A DNA stretch of 64,000 bases from Hyaloscypha bicolor E (Eukaryota > Ascomycota > Leotiomycetes > Helotiales > Hyaloscyphaceae), in assembly GCF_002865645.1 (NCBI RefSeq), contig NW_020194517.1, positions 372,001 to 436,000 on the forward strand. Direction: 5' to 3'. Positions 11,283 to 23,315 of this stretch are shown piece after piece (position 1 is the first letter of the stretch; each line of letters starts with the position of its first letter). The notes beneath the pieces were generated by a model. It made no database searches. It worked only from the letters and a program-made list of their open reading frames with translations, and had not been told where the DNA came from. The translations under genes were made by a program, and so were the position numbers.

Positions 11283-12107
11283 CTCAACTCAAATGCATTA
11301 ACTAAAGCATCGATATCGGCTGATGACTTTGGTGGGAAGCGCACTCTACTCCTTTGGGGCCTTGTTTCGTTCAAACCCTCTTTATTTGAATCATCCATCA
11401 GTGGCATGCGTTCTGCGTGTCTCTCTCACTTGTATCGCCATCATATACGGAAACAATATATGTCCCGGTTTGGCAGCCGTTGAACGCTGCTGAGCCAATG
11501 ATCACACTCGGGGACAAAAGCGATGTTTCAGCCAAACAGCGGGTGATTGGCACCGCTGACAGTGCCGGGATTGTGGGGCACGGCAGAGAAATCCATGGAG
11601 TTGGTTTAGGTACAGCCCCCACGTGTCACTTTTATAACCACGACATTAGATGTGTATTTGTCTGGGCTGCATATCGTAGTGAATAGAGGTACACTTCCCT
11701 CAATTATAGGGGTATTTAGTTCTGTGAAATTAGTTGAAATGTAGTCTTGCAGAGGGCTTAGAAGGCTTGCGGACGAAGAAGCTTACTGAAAAAGCAATTC
11801 AGCCGTCGCTTGCGGGTGTAAGATTCACTGTTTAGGCTTTCGTTCGAGCGGAGAGGGAATTCGTAATACAGCAATCAACAGATATTCCTGTAATTCTAAA
11901 AGACTTTTCATTGTGGTATCTCTACTAAGAATGTTAAAAGGCAGATGAAAGTACATACCGTGCAACTACATACTGCAACGACGAATGGGAGAAATAACAT
12001 ACAAGAAACCACAGAGCATGCTTTTACCAAAATTTGTCAATCCTCCTTCCTTTAGATCTGCCAAAGGGCTGCGTGCGTACCATTGACGCAACATACGTAT
12101 GTCTACG
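11283..12107. other. Intergenic, no gene seen
   Basis: About 820 bases between the decayed protease and the NmrA-like gene. Open frames of up to 89 codons on the plus strand and 74 on the minus strand show no family resemblance. Confidence 0.4.
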
Positions 12108-13184
12108 CTATTGTGCTCCCCAATGTTCCCTTAACCAATCCCAAAAATTTGTTGGAACGACGTTGACAAGAGTGTTGAGGTTCGCGGTCGTGTAATCGTA
12201 TCTTCGTTGCTCCGTTGCGATGAGCTCTTGCACGCGGCCAACCTTGGCAAAGTCTTGATAATAGGTAGCATGCTCAAGGTGGGCAGGCAAATCTCTCGCT
12301 TGTATCACTTCTTGAACGAATGGTGCTCCTGGTTGTTGTTAGCTAGCCAACTCGGATCTCATGCCGACTAGATAACAACTCACCCCCTTTTACAGACTCA
12401 GCGTAGAGTACAACCTCTGCAACTGACCTTCGATCTCCACGCATTTTGAATTCTGCTGGCCAGTTCTGCAGGGGAATGTCAAGTGCTGCAACAAGGAATT
12501 GTACCACATCGTAAACTGAAGTCAAGCACAGGAAAATGGGAACTGCTTGGCCTCCGCTCTGCCTCTCGACTATTTCCGCGGTGCTAGCTTCCACATCCAT
12601 CAAGTAAGAACCTTGGTAATAGACATTTGTAGAAGTACCGATGCCCAAAGATCCTAAGCCACCACGAGCAAACCTCTCGTAAAACACCCCGCAAATAAAT
12701 ATCGTGGACGCCATGCGGTGTCGATGATGGTGAGACCAGTGCCGAAGCCTATCAAGTGTCGCTGCTCTGCCACGATCTAAGGGGTCATTACGAGGTCGAC
12801 GTCCTGGTGGTCCTTCAAACTCCGCCGGAACAAATCGACGGACGTCAGAGTGAGCAGCAGCGTCGATAAGGTTGATCTGGGGATTTCCCGAGACAGTTGA
12901 TATGACAAGATCGATGCCCCTGAGGGTATAGCGAAGTTCATCTTGACTATCATAATTGACAACAGCGATCTGATAGTCAAGAGCTTCCAAGTCAGGTTGG
13001 GCCTAGGAAATCTGTTAGTGCCATCGTCCTCCGTTGCTGGAACGCCTCCTGGGAGTTGTACCTGTCTTGACAATATGATGAATGGATGAACAGTTGCATT
13101 CAAGTAGTGAGCAAAGATTCGTGCAAGTCCACCAGAGCCAGCTATCGCTATTCGCATCATGTTTTCTTGTGGTTCGTTTGCCAT
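12108..13184 (-). CDS. NmrA-like / isoflavone-reductase-type NAD(P)-binding protein
   Basis: Three exons (13184..13062, 13002..12384, 12328..12108) give 320 residues. The N-terminal Rossmann fold starts with IAIAGSGGLARIFAHYL, an NAD(P)-binding G-x-x-G-x-x-A pattern at about residues 14-22. Next come GIDLVISTVSG and RRFVPAEFEGPP, typical of NmrA-like and isoflavone-reductase-like atypical short-chain dehydrogenases. The body (IFICGVFYERF, LTSVYDVVQFLVAALD) matches a fungal subfamily in which catalysis is usually unproven; members are either reductases or redox sensors like NmrA. No catalytic YxxxK is obvious. Introns are 59 and 55 nt with clean phase. The nearest neighbour is a decayed protease, so context gives no pathway. 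Confidence 0.8.
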
Positions 13185-16100
13185 TTGACGAGGCGGGTGC
13201 AGCCACAGGCTTGCTTTTATTCCTGAGCCCAACCCAAACACCCTCCATGCAATTATCAGAGCGACAGGCAGAAGACACCGTTGCGGTCTTAAGAACAAAT
13301 TGGCTTCAAGTATGGCAAGGCAAACTAGCCACTAGGTGACTCAAGAATTTGTTCGCTCTCCGACGATACGAAACCAAAGACCGAATCACGATTTTGTCCA
13401 AGGCGAACCACTGGCGTCTAGGGGAGAATAAAGTTACAGCATCGCAAAAGGATTTAACAGGATGATGTAGAAGGTAATGTGATAGAAAGACCGCTAGGAT
13501 GATTTGTGGTGTGGCGAATCGTTTGCCGTTGACCCCTGACTGGGTTCGACATCACGGAAGCACTGAAGATGCCTCTTCTCCGTCGGAGCAGGCAATAGCG
13601 ATATGAAACGCCATAAGATATGACTGCCTTGAGGCTCTCTTTAGTGTTTGCGTCGGACTCGCGTGGGAGGTGTGGCACTCAATCCTCCGTGGCGCGTACC
13701 CTAACTCAGGAAGTCAGGAGCCGGCAGAATAGTACCTGAACAGCAATGCAACGTTCGTACATTAGCCCACAGGGCTGAGATTTGCACCCTCAATCTCGTC
13801 GTAGATGTGGAGGCCGTTCGAAAGAAGCCAGCCCAAAGAAGAATTAGGTGTGGAGAATTCTACGTCCAGCCAGTTCAAGGGGCTGAGAAGCAGTTTTTGC
13901 ATTCTTGCAAATCAAACGTTTTCAGCCGTAATACCCAGTCATACACAAGATACCAGTTAAGGAATATTATGATTCGGTGACATGGTACAGCCCGGCATAC
14001 TTTCCACACCGAAGGGGCACATCGCACCGAACCACACTCACGGACTTCGTTGATGAGCGGAGAATTTTCTAGGCTGCACTAGGGTCATCACCCCCCAGAC
14101 ATCGAAGGGCGAGTGTTGATTCGCATTGACAGATGTAAGTAATTTTTTAGTGGAGAGCAAAGGGCACTAAGGGCGTTTATGAGTCTTTTCTTGGTACAGA
14201 ATGGGCTTTCCCACTGAGGATGTGGATGCAGCTGCAGGTGGCCTGCACACGGCTTAAGCTCTCCCGAGCACTTGTTTTATCCGCCTCATTGTAAACAAGA
14301 ATGCAATGCTCAAATCAAATCATAAGAAGGGATGGATACACAGAGGCAAGGCTCTGACGATAGGAGCGCATGCACGACAGGCTCTAGGAGCCCGGGAGAC
14401 TGGAGATTGCACCTTGCAAGGCAGTTCCACCCCGAGAAAAAGACCCTAATCTGGGAAGCCCTATAGGATGAATTCGACGATACTGTGGTACGTCAGTCAG
14501 GCCGCTTTAGGGGATTGAATCCCATGAATCCCTGAGTTGGGGGCCAGTCCAAGCCGTGCAGAAATTGGGGAAAAAGGGTCCAAGCCGAGTGATTCTCCCG
14601 CCATTTCTCAAGTCCACTCGAACCTCTCGAGTTAGTGTCATACGAGCTGCCGTCCTGAAATGCTTTCTATTCGAGCTCGGAGGAGTGATTGGTCGACGTC
14701 GAGCCCATCGAGGAGGAAAGGGGGTCTTTTGTAAGGCTGAACCAAACATGCAAGTATTGCATAACCTTAGCGCTGCATGTGCACCACACCATGTCGTAGC
14801 CTAAATAGCAGTGCAAAGGATAATTCTTGAATTGACCACTGCGGCTGAGAAAACTGACCTTCAACTTGATGAGGCTCAGTCATCAAAGAGCTGAAAAGAC
14901 ATCAGGACCTTCCGTGTTGTGTTTAGAGCCCATGGTCATGTGATCGCTTAGATGGCACGGGGGCAGGGCGGCAGGAGGACCGAGTTCCATTTTAAGAAGG
15001 CCGTGAACTCCAGCCACTTTGTGCACTTGGCACAAGGAAGTATGCAACCTCAACAACCATGACAGCATTCCACTTGCATATCTCGTGGTGCATTGAAATG
15101 TCGAGCACATCTAGGAAGCCTGCTGAGAAACTCCAGCGTTGCTCCACCATCGACTCATCGGACGACGGAGTCAGCACTTGCTTCTTCCACACACCGAGTA
15201 GCACTTGCCGCGAATAACCAGAGGAATTCGGAGGCAGAGATCTCCTCGAGAGACATCTGCGTCATCGCCGAGTTGGAATTGGCCTTGGGACAGTGATCTT
15301 GCTTTCCTGAGCAAACCAACGTGCAGAATCCACCTTACCAGGCTTCGTGTCAGCGACCACGCGACCCTTGGCCGGCTCGAGACAGGTCTCTTGGATCTAT
15401 CACCCGCTCCTAGTCCTATCTTACCGACGAGAAAGATATGAGCTGTCTGCTACCTTCGTCGAAGTTCAGATTAAACATCGATCCCTGTGAGAAGAGTCGA
15501 CCCGAAAGGAATATGGCTCAGGAGATTCGAATCTCCACCCCCTCTCCGGCCTTCACAGCTGTATTAGGCACCGAAACCCCAGCGATGTTGAACGGGAAAG
15601 TCTGGCAAGTAGCCTAGGCCCTCCTCCATTGCGGAGAGCCCGAAGTCCACCATGGCATGGGTTAGGAACGAAACAGAAGAATCGCGTGGAATAACTTTGA
15701 TGAATATGAGCTCTGGTATCTGAATGCCGTTCCGTTTCCGCATTTTCTGATTGCTTGTCTCCTTTGATCATCTGTTTCTCTGCATATCGAGTACCCTGGC
15801 ATGCGACATGTGGGAGCAAACCATTGGTAGATGTCAATGAGTTTCAAACCTGAAGCGGTTGGTTGCCAGATGCCGTTCCAAGTCTGAAGATATCGACGGC
15901 AAGATCCAATGTCGCATCAAGTTGCTGCAGCAGAACAATATCGCGAGGTGGAACCGCTCTACATTTCCTCTGCACAGGAGTCAAGGACCACCTATTCAAA
16001 GACGATAAGCAGGGCATTATATTTTGTCTCTGCAGAAAGGATTCTATGAATCTACCTCCCATCTTTGTGAGTGTTTGCTCCCGAAGCAAATGTGATACAT

Positions 16101-17032
16101 CTTCAGGAACCCAAAAGCAAGGATTATATCCTCTGGTAAATTCCACTTCTTTATAATCGATTGATCGCGTGTCGCTAGATGTGAATCTCATGGCCTGATG
16201 GGTGTCCAAGCCACTAATGTCGTTGAACGTGAACCTCCAGACTTGGTGGGTGAACTTTTGGGTCATCCAGTTTCTTCAATGAATTTATTCCAACAAGTGA
16301 GACTGCAAAGTTTGGAAAGGAAGGAAATTGCCAAAGTTGACGAGAGAGACCGAGCCAGGCGAGTCGGAGGCCGACTTCAAGAAGACGGAACAAACCACAA
16401 CTATCGAATAATTAGAGTAATAATAATGTCAAAGAGAACTGACGTATGTCACCTCAGAATTCTTTCTCTTCTTTCAAATGCTTTTTATAATACAACCAAT
16501 CAACAGTGAGTCATCGACACCCACCCATTTTCTTTTTCTCAAAATATCGATTTCTGGAGGTACGAGTACTTCAACGGATGAAGCGGGGTCTATTTATGGC
16601 ACAGCCCAGCCAAGCGACCATCAATCCCAGATTCTTACAAGGCTACACTGCAAGAAGCCAAATCCAGCAATGCTTTAAATACCACCAAGTCATGTCCAAG
16701 TAGAATAGCTCCTGCCAATTCGAGAGAAGAATGCATTTGAATTCGCAGCACTTCTATGAATACGTTACAATCGTTGCACCACGCACTAGCTATTCTTACA
16801 TGTAGACCGAGATGATTACTTTCATAGATGAACGAATGCCCCTTAAACGCCGATCGCGTCATGCGTTTTCTTTTCGCTTTCCCTGACCATTGAGCCCAAG
16901 AAATAAATGTCCCCAAACGCCGGCAATGCAAAACCCGCTACCTCCCCCATAACCATGAACACCCCCATCAATTCTCATCATGCATTATACCCTAAGCAAA
17001 TATCCCTGAACCAAACTCCAAATAACTTTCTA
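13185..17032. other. Gene-poor stretch with one uncertain open frame
   Basis: No recognisable gene in 3.8 kb. The longest ATG frame is 15844-16266 on the minus strand (140 codons). It has a plausible hydrophobic/charged mix but no family resemblance or clear splice partners, so it may be a fragment of an unknown gene. A palindrome near 15531-15546 imitates a tRNA T-arm but has no matching acceptor stem. Confidence 0.35.
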
Positions 17033-19681
17033 CTACTGCACACTCAAAAACAACTCCTCTCCCCTCCTCGTCGGCGTAAGTTTCGGTACCCAGCCCGGCG
17101 TATTCGGCAACTCCGTCCTCTCAAACTGCTGCCCCGTCCTCGCCTCATAGTCCCCGTTGTCCTCCCCCCTCTCACTCCCCAACATCGGTCTCCAGCTGAC
17201 CTTCTTCGCCTCCTCGATCTCCTCTCTCCCTAGCACCCTCCATTTCCCATTCCGTTTCTTCTCTTCTTCATGCTTCAAGGCGAGGGCGTTGGCCTTTTGC
17301 TCGCCTCGACGCTTGGCGAGCAGGGATGAGGAGGTGGAGATTTTGGAGGCGGTAGAGTATTGGGACATGCTGGAGGAGGAGCGGGTGAAGGTTATCGAGG
17401 GGTGGGCTTGCAGTGGCTTAGGGACTAGGGATGAGTTGCTTTGGGATTGAGAGATGCCCCATCCGCCTGTTGCGTCTGTCAATGGTTGATTTGAAGGTGG
17501 ATTTGGAGGCGGTCGTGGAATATTGTTTTTGAGCTCCGTCTGTAGCCTTGGGAGGTAATAATTTCGAGGTGGCGGCTGCAGTTCGAATTGTGGGGGAGGT
17601 CGAGCCTGTGAGCGAGCCGCTGCTTTTACAGGAGGAGCTGGAAAATCATACGTGATATCTCCAGAACGTTGCCGTTGGTAGCCTGAGAGTCCAGGTTCGG
17701 AACCAAAAGGCTGCATTCCTACTTGTTCCTGGACTTGGTTTTGCACCCGAACTCTTTCTCGCTCTCGTTGAGCGGCGATTTCCGCTTGCCGCCATGGTTT
17801 CCCAGCTCTGCCCTGGGAACCTAAAGCTTTTGTGAAGTCTGGCTGTGGCGGCGGCGGAACCAAGCGTATCGTATTTGCACTCAAGCGTCCGGGAATCTTG
17901 GGATAGCTGACTGGGCTTCGGCCGCTGGCTGGGGATTCCACCACTGGTGACAGAGCCTCAGCAGTTTTAGGCTCCTGCTCAAGAGGCGAGACGATGGACT
18001 CTTCGCTCTCGAAGGACGTAAGTGAACCGACGGAATTGTGGTCGTAAGGTCCGGGTTGTCTGTACGACCTCCGAGCATGCTTACTGCTATGTCGAGCTAC
18101 CTCACTTGCTGGAAGTGATCCTCGTTGTGAGTAGATTGAAGATGTAGTTGTGATTGGTCTCCCGTTCTGAGTTGGAATGGCAAGTTGCTGTTGTTGCTGC
18201 TGCTGCTGAGTTCTTGAATACGCATCCGGTCTCCGTGGCTGAGAGAAGCTTCCAACTTTTGAGCCCAGAGTAAGAGGCTTCACATAGGAGATTGGCGACA
18301 TGGTCAAATTCGAAACTTCGCCTGAGCGCGATTGACTTCCCACTCCAGTGGTATTCAACGACAGCGGTTGTGCCTGAGGGTTCGAGTCTAGAGGCTTGGT
18401 GCTTATCCACCTCCCCGTGGAGTAATCCCAGATTTGTTCTCCGGAATTAGACCTCCAGGTGTCGTCACGGGCGACAGCAGTATCTGCACTCTCGTCGTCT
18501 TCCTCAAATTGGGTTGCCGTGCTCTGCCTGCTTACAGCCGAGGGTTGCACGACTGGTTGAGAGAATGCAAGGCCGCCTGGTTGTGCTCTTTTTTGTGATG
18601 GTGGCATCATTAGAGTCAATGTAGGCTTTTCCGGCAGCAGTCTAGATTGTCGCTGCGGTCGCTGCTGGTTAACCTTTGTCTCGGGGGAAATAGCGAGACC
18701 AATCGTCCCCTGCATGACGCTTCTTCTCGAGAACATATTGGGATTCGAAATCTCCAGCCTCGGAGGTACTTTTGGTGGAATTCTGCCGGCGTTTCCATTG
18801 GGCTTCCCTGGTCCTCCTCTTTCTGTAGGTCCCTTGAAGCCCACAAACTTTTGTGTGCTGCTACTTGTTGAGGGGTCCATTTGAAACGGTAGCAGGTCGC
18901 TCTCCCGTGCCTTTCGGTACTGCCTCCTCCTCCAACATGCAAATATGATCAGACATCCGAGTGCCACTGCACCTCCTCCAATGGAAGCCACAGTGATACC
19001 TATGATTTGGGGTCTAGTCAAAGAAGGTATTGGTGAAGGAGTAGGTGACATTGAAGAAGCTATGGCCGAATAGGTGCTGCCAGCTGGCGTGCTTCTGACG
19101 GGAGAGCCTGATGAAGTAGCGAATGGAGAACTGGACGATGATGGTGTGGAGGTGCTTTTGATACTCATCGTGTTTGACCAATTTGAACTTTGTGTTGAGG
19201 TTGGATTTGGCGCTACCAGAACAATGCTAGGCATTGAACTCTGCACAATCAAGGTTGCTGTAATGGTGGCATGTGTGTTAGGGAGGGCGTTTGCTTGCCC
19301 GGAACACATCCCAAATGCATCAAAAACGACAGACTCTGTAACTAGTCAGTATTCGAGCGTAAAAGCAGAGCCTGGGGTTTGTAGCGTACGCTGAGCGTCG
19401 TTTCCCTTACAGAAACCAACATTATCCTCTGAAATTATACATTGTACTGCCCCTTCTCCCACCGTGTATCCTGTTGTAGTATTGTGAGAACAAAGACAAT
19501 CTAACGCCGGTGTTGTGCCGCATGTAGCAGTATCAAAATTCGAATCTAGAAATGATATAAAGCAATCTTGAGCACAAGTCGGAACGAACTTCGTGAGCTC
19601 AGACGTGAGAGTGAATGCCGCATGGGCGAAGGAAGAGAATGCGTATATCAGGAGGATTAGCCTTGACCAGCATAATGCCAT
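17033..19681 (-). CDS. CFEM-type membrane protein with long cytosolic tail
   Basis: Two exons (19681..19390 and 19335..17033) give 864 residues. A signal peptide (about 1-21) leads into a cysteine-rich module with eight cysteines (VPTCAQDC, ATCG, DCLC, VQC, GFC, GMC) that fits the CFEM pattern and spans the intron. A serine/threonine-rich stalk follows (about 120-195), then one transmembrane helix (IIGITVASIGGGAVALGCLIIF) and a basic stop-transfer RRRQYRK. The remaining 600 residues or more are cytosolic, low complexity, proline/serine-rich, with a short poly-glutamine tract and a conserved-looking C-terminal block (RNGKWRVLGREEIEEAKKVSWRP). The layout is receptor-like: an extracellular CFEM on a glycosylated stalk with a signalling tail. 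CFEM proteins act in haem binding, surface sensing or virulence; which applies here is unknown. Confidence 0.82.
18183..18209 (-). repeat. CAG/CAA repeat encoding poly-Gln
   Basis: About eight glutamine codons (mainly CAG with some CAA) in the tail of the CFEM-type protein. Such runs often vary in length between strains. Confidence 0.85.
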
Positions 19682-21052
19682 CCTCGTCGGAGCTGTGTGG
19701 TGGTGATGTTAGCATGTCTCTTCAACGAAATTCTCCGCCTCCCTGCAATTCCAGTGACCAACTTATTTGAAGACACTGACGACGATCGAGTCTTGCACAG
19801 CCCCAACAAGCTCAGCATGCCAACATTTGGTCTCAAAGGTTTCAACCTGGTGGCCCCTTCCAACACCCGAGACAGGCAAAAAGAGAAGGTTGACTGACCT
19901 TTCAGAGCCAGAGATTACTGTCAGAGGCGGCCAGCGTCTCGAACATACTTGCAAGTAATCAAATTCCAACGCCTTTTTCTAACCATCCATTCTAAGGCCA
20001 CAAAAGAGAATGATATTTCATGAACTCGTGACCATCCAAATCAAAGACCAATGCAACGCGATGCAGAACCTCAAGATCTCAGCAACATATGAAAAAGATA
20101 AGCAAGGGAAATTTGCGAGGTAGGAAGTGTGGAAATGAGATGTTACAAACCCCGCGCTTGCTTCGATACTTAGCTTCTTCATGGCAGCAGAGAATGGGGC
20201 TCAGTCTCCAGTGCCTCACCGTAACGCCGGCGACGAGATTGTGCAGGCAGGCCCTATTTCGAGGACCAATGACCACTGCCGGAGACCAACGGCGATCCGC
20301 TGGGAAGCCATATCGTCATGTTGCCCCGGGGAACAGACGTTTCGGTCTCATTTCCAGGGAGTGTTCATGTAACTACGCGCTGTCCTGATGTCGGCGAGGT
20401 GTTTTGTGTATATTTTTGGAACACGGAGAAGTCGTTTGGTTGGATGAGAGTCCTCGCGCTTGCGCTGAGCGCTTAAAACAGATCACGTGCTAGATCCAAA
20501 TGCAATGACACCGCATAGACTTCCTGAAAAAGGGATGATGATGTGAGATATTTAGTGTTGTTTTTAGAGATAACTGCAGAAAAGCTTGTTGGTGGAGGAA
20601 TTATAATAGACACATGCTGCTTCTCTTCGGCAACATCGTTGCATCGCAATCCAAGCTCCAACTCCTCCTGACTAGAAGACCACAGTAGCTCAATGGATTC
20701 CTGCAAGCTAATGGAGGAGAGCCTCCTTTTCTTCTAAAGTAATCGATATAACCCCGAGAATGTCTCGCACAGTCCTACAGAGGTCAAGGGAACGGTTGTT
20801 GATATTGTATTGGATTCATCTTCTTTATTCGTGGTATCTAAGGCTCCGGTTTGCCTGTGCAACGCTCTGATGTAGGGTTTCCTCCCATGATCAAGCACCC
20901 CCCCACCCCCGAGGTCTCCTTCATAGCCGCGCATAGTTTCTTAAATGGCGCTAAGGCTGCTCCCTTTTCCCTCTATAGAATCAATGTAAACGCCCGCTTT
21001 TATGAGGCTCGTGGAATTTGTGAAAAAGAGAAATCATTACCCAAGCCCGTGC
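19682..21052. other. Intergenic between CFEM gene and dbp5
   Basis: Holds the promoter of the minus-strand CFEM-type gene and the 3' flank of dbp5. Several 60-100 codon frames occur on both strands, none with family resemblance. Confidence 0.4.
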
Positions 21053-22722
21053 CTAGGACTGAAGGTTGGTTCCAGCACGGCTCGACTTGATGACGTCCTT
21101 CACGATTGTCTCCGTCTTGTCCCAATCATCTTGGTCGAGCTTCACCAAATCGATACCGTAATGGGCAGCGATCTGAGAAAGTGCAGCAAAACTCTTTCTG
21201 TCAAAGACGAAGCTTATGCTGACACCGACACGTCCGAATCTGCCAGTGCGACCGATACGGTGAAGATAAGTCTCTGGATCAGGCTCTGCATCACTTCGGC
21301 CCTTCATGGGAATATCGTAGTTGATGACCATGGACACCGAGGAGACATCGATACCACGGGCAAGAACGTTGGTCGTGATGAGAACCTTCGCCTTTCCTGA
21401 TCGGAAGTCCTCAACGATGCTGTCGCGCTCTGCACCTTCAAAAGCGCTATGTACAGCTACAACTTTATGCCCGTCTTGTGTAAGGCGCGCGGCAATTTGC
21501 GATGCAGTATCCTTCTTCTGTAATTTGCTAAGTGAGGGCTTGTCTCAAGACTATGATTGGTGGATCTTACCTTGACAAAGATGATTGATGATCCGATTGT
21601 CATTAGTCCATAAAGTGATGCTAGAATGTCGTACTTTCCCTCGTCAGAAGGGCAGTCCATGTACATCTGCTTGATTCCGCCAACAGTAAGCTCGTCCCGC
21701 TTCAGTTTGATCTCGTTCGCCCCGGGGCTAAATTGTTGTGCATATCTCATGACGGTATCGGGAAACGTAGCTGAAAACAAAAGGATTTGGTCAATTCTTG
21801 GAATCATCCTGTCTTAATGTAAGCGGAGCTCTCTAAGTTCAACGGGTGGATACGAACTGTTTGACACGAAGACACTGGTCACCTAGACCTTGTTGATCCA
21901 ACATATTATCGGCCTCGTCCAAGCACATGACTTTCATGTTGGATACGTCGAACTGTCTTCTCTTGATGAGATCCATCACAGTACCTGGTGTACCAACAAC
22001 GACCATGGCTTGAACCTTGGCGTTTCGCTCCACGGCGCCCGGAACAGCCGCTTGAATAGTCAGACCAGGGACGAATTGGCCAATGCTCTTGACAACACCC
22101 TCGATTTGGCGCGCCAGTTCACGGCTAGGAGCGAGGCAGAGAGCTTGTGGCTGATGCGGCTTGGTGTAGTCAAGGCGAGAAAGAATGGTGATGACGAAAG
22201 CTGCCGTCTTGCCGGTTCCTGACTGTGACTGAGCGATCATGTTGGTTGGAGGATTTGAGAGTAAGAGAGGAAGAGCTTTTTCTTGGATTTTTGAGGGCTT
22301 CTTGAAGTTCATGGAATAGAGACCAGCCAATATACTCTGGTTGCTGTTCGCTGTTAGTTAGTACTCATTTGAAATTCAAGCAGGACTACTCACATTCCCA
22401 ACTCCTCGAATGTGCTGACTGAGAACAACGGGCTGTTCACGTCGCCTTGGATATCGCTCAACTTGACTTCAACTTCATACTGTGCGTCATGAAGGCCTGA
22501 ACCAGCGTGAGGTGCAGTTGCGCCATCCAGCTGTGCTTCTTCAAGAGTGCCTTCAAGCCGCTTTGACTCGGTTCCGACAGGCGACGCAACTTCGTCAGCC
22601 CACGAGTTCGAGGGATTCGGTGCGCCGGGTGTGAATGATGTAGTTGCCGCGTCAAGCTTGGAGGCTGCAGGGCCAGTAATGCGGTCCGCAAGGGAGCCGC
22701 TGGCCTTTGGTGTCTCTGACAT
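21053..22722 (-). CDS. dbp5: DEAD-box ATP-dependent RNA helicase Dbp5
   Basis: Four exons (22722..22394, 22343..21858, 21808..21571, 21517..21053) give 505 residues. All helicase motifs are visible: the N-terminal flanking FEELG and KKPSKIQ (Q motif), SQSGTGKT (Walker A), PSRELA, GTPGT, DEAD followed by NML, SATF, VARGID-type (VLARGID) and HRIGRTGR. The [11 protein letters not shown] and GLYSMNF signatures mark it as the Dbp5/DDX19 subgroup. Dbp5 acts at the cytoplasmic face of the nuclear pore, where Gle1 with inositol hexakisphosphate and Nup159 drive it to strip export factors from mRNA; it also aids translation termination. The N-terminal 110 residues are variable, as usual. Intron 2 needs the unusual donor gttcgt to keep frame; the nearby gtatcc donor would break it. 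Confidence 0.93.
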
Positions 22723-23315
22723 TTCGAGGGTGGTTTGACTTGGTGTGACTTGGAGATCAGAGAGAAGCTTAGTGAGGACGTCGAGTAGTGATCGCGGGAG
22801 ATACGTGGGAGCTTATGCTGTCTGCGAAAGGTGAATTCGAGACTAGGCTTCTGGAATGATTGTGGGGAAAATGGTGGAGAGCCTGAAAATGTCGCGTCGA
22901 TCAGGAAGAGGGAATAAGATCGGGAACTTGAATGAATCAAGATGGAGAATAGAATCGCGGATGGTCGCGTATTATATGCGACCAGAAGGTGGTGAGATAA
23001 TATGAAGTTGTTTCGCAACAGCTTTCAAGGTCGAGCTCAAAGAAGCTCTGGGTGAATTTTGGCGATGGCGGGGTCATCTAATGCCTCGGATTTCAGGCTT
23101 ACATTGAGGCACGAATGCCGGCTCGGGACAATCGGCCCGGGCTGGAACTTCGAAGCCCACAATGCATTCAGGCTTCATCGAACTGAGTGGGGTGCTGCGC
23201 CTTCATACAGCCCGCGACAGAACTCAAAAACCTCCGACGTCCGATTATGCGGCTTCACAATCTTGCATGCATTCCATGATTTTAGCTGTTCTGGTTCATC
23301 GCTGTGGTGGTAATC
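22723..23315. promoter_or_regulatory. Divergent promoter region, dbp5 / bzz1
   Basis: The 593 bases between two outward-facing start codons carry both promoters. The long minus-strand frame here is a continuation upstream of dbp5 in another frame and is not supported as coding. Confidence 0.5.

Noticed and set aside
15500..15560. Possible tRNA T-arm (palindrome around TTCGAA)
   Set aside because: No complementary 5' acceptor stem, D-arm or anticodon arm is present upstream at tRNA spacing.
22458..23018. 186-codon minus-strand frame upstream of dbp5
   Set aside because: It overlaps dbp5 exon 1 in another frame and is serine-rich by pyrimidine bias; likely a shadow.
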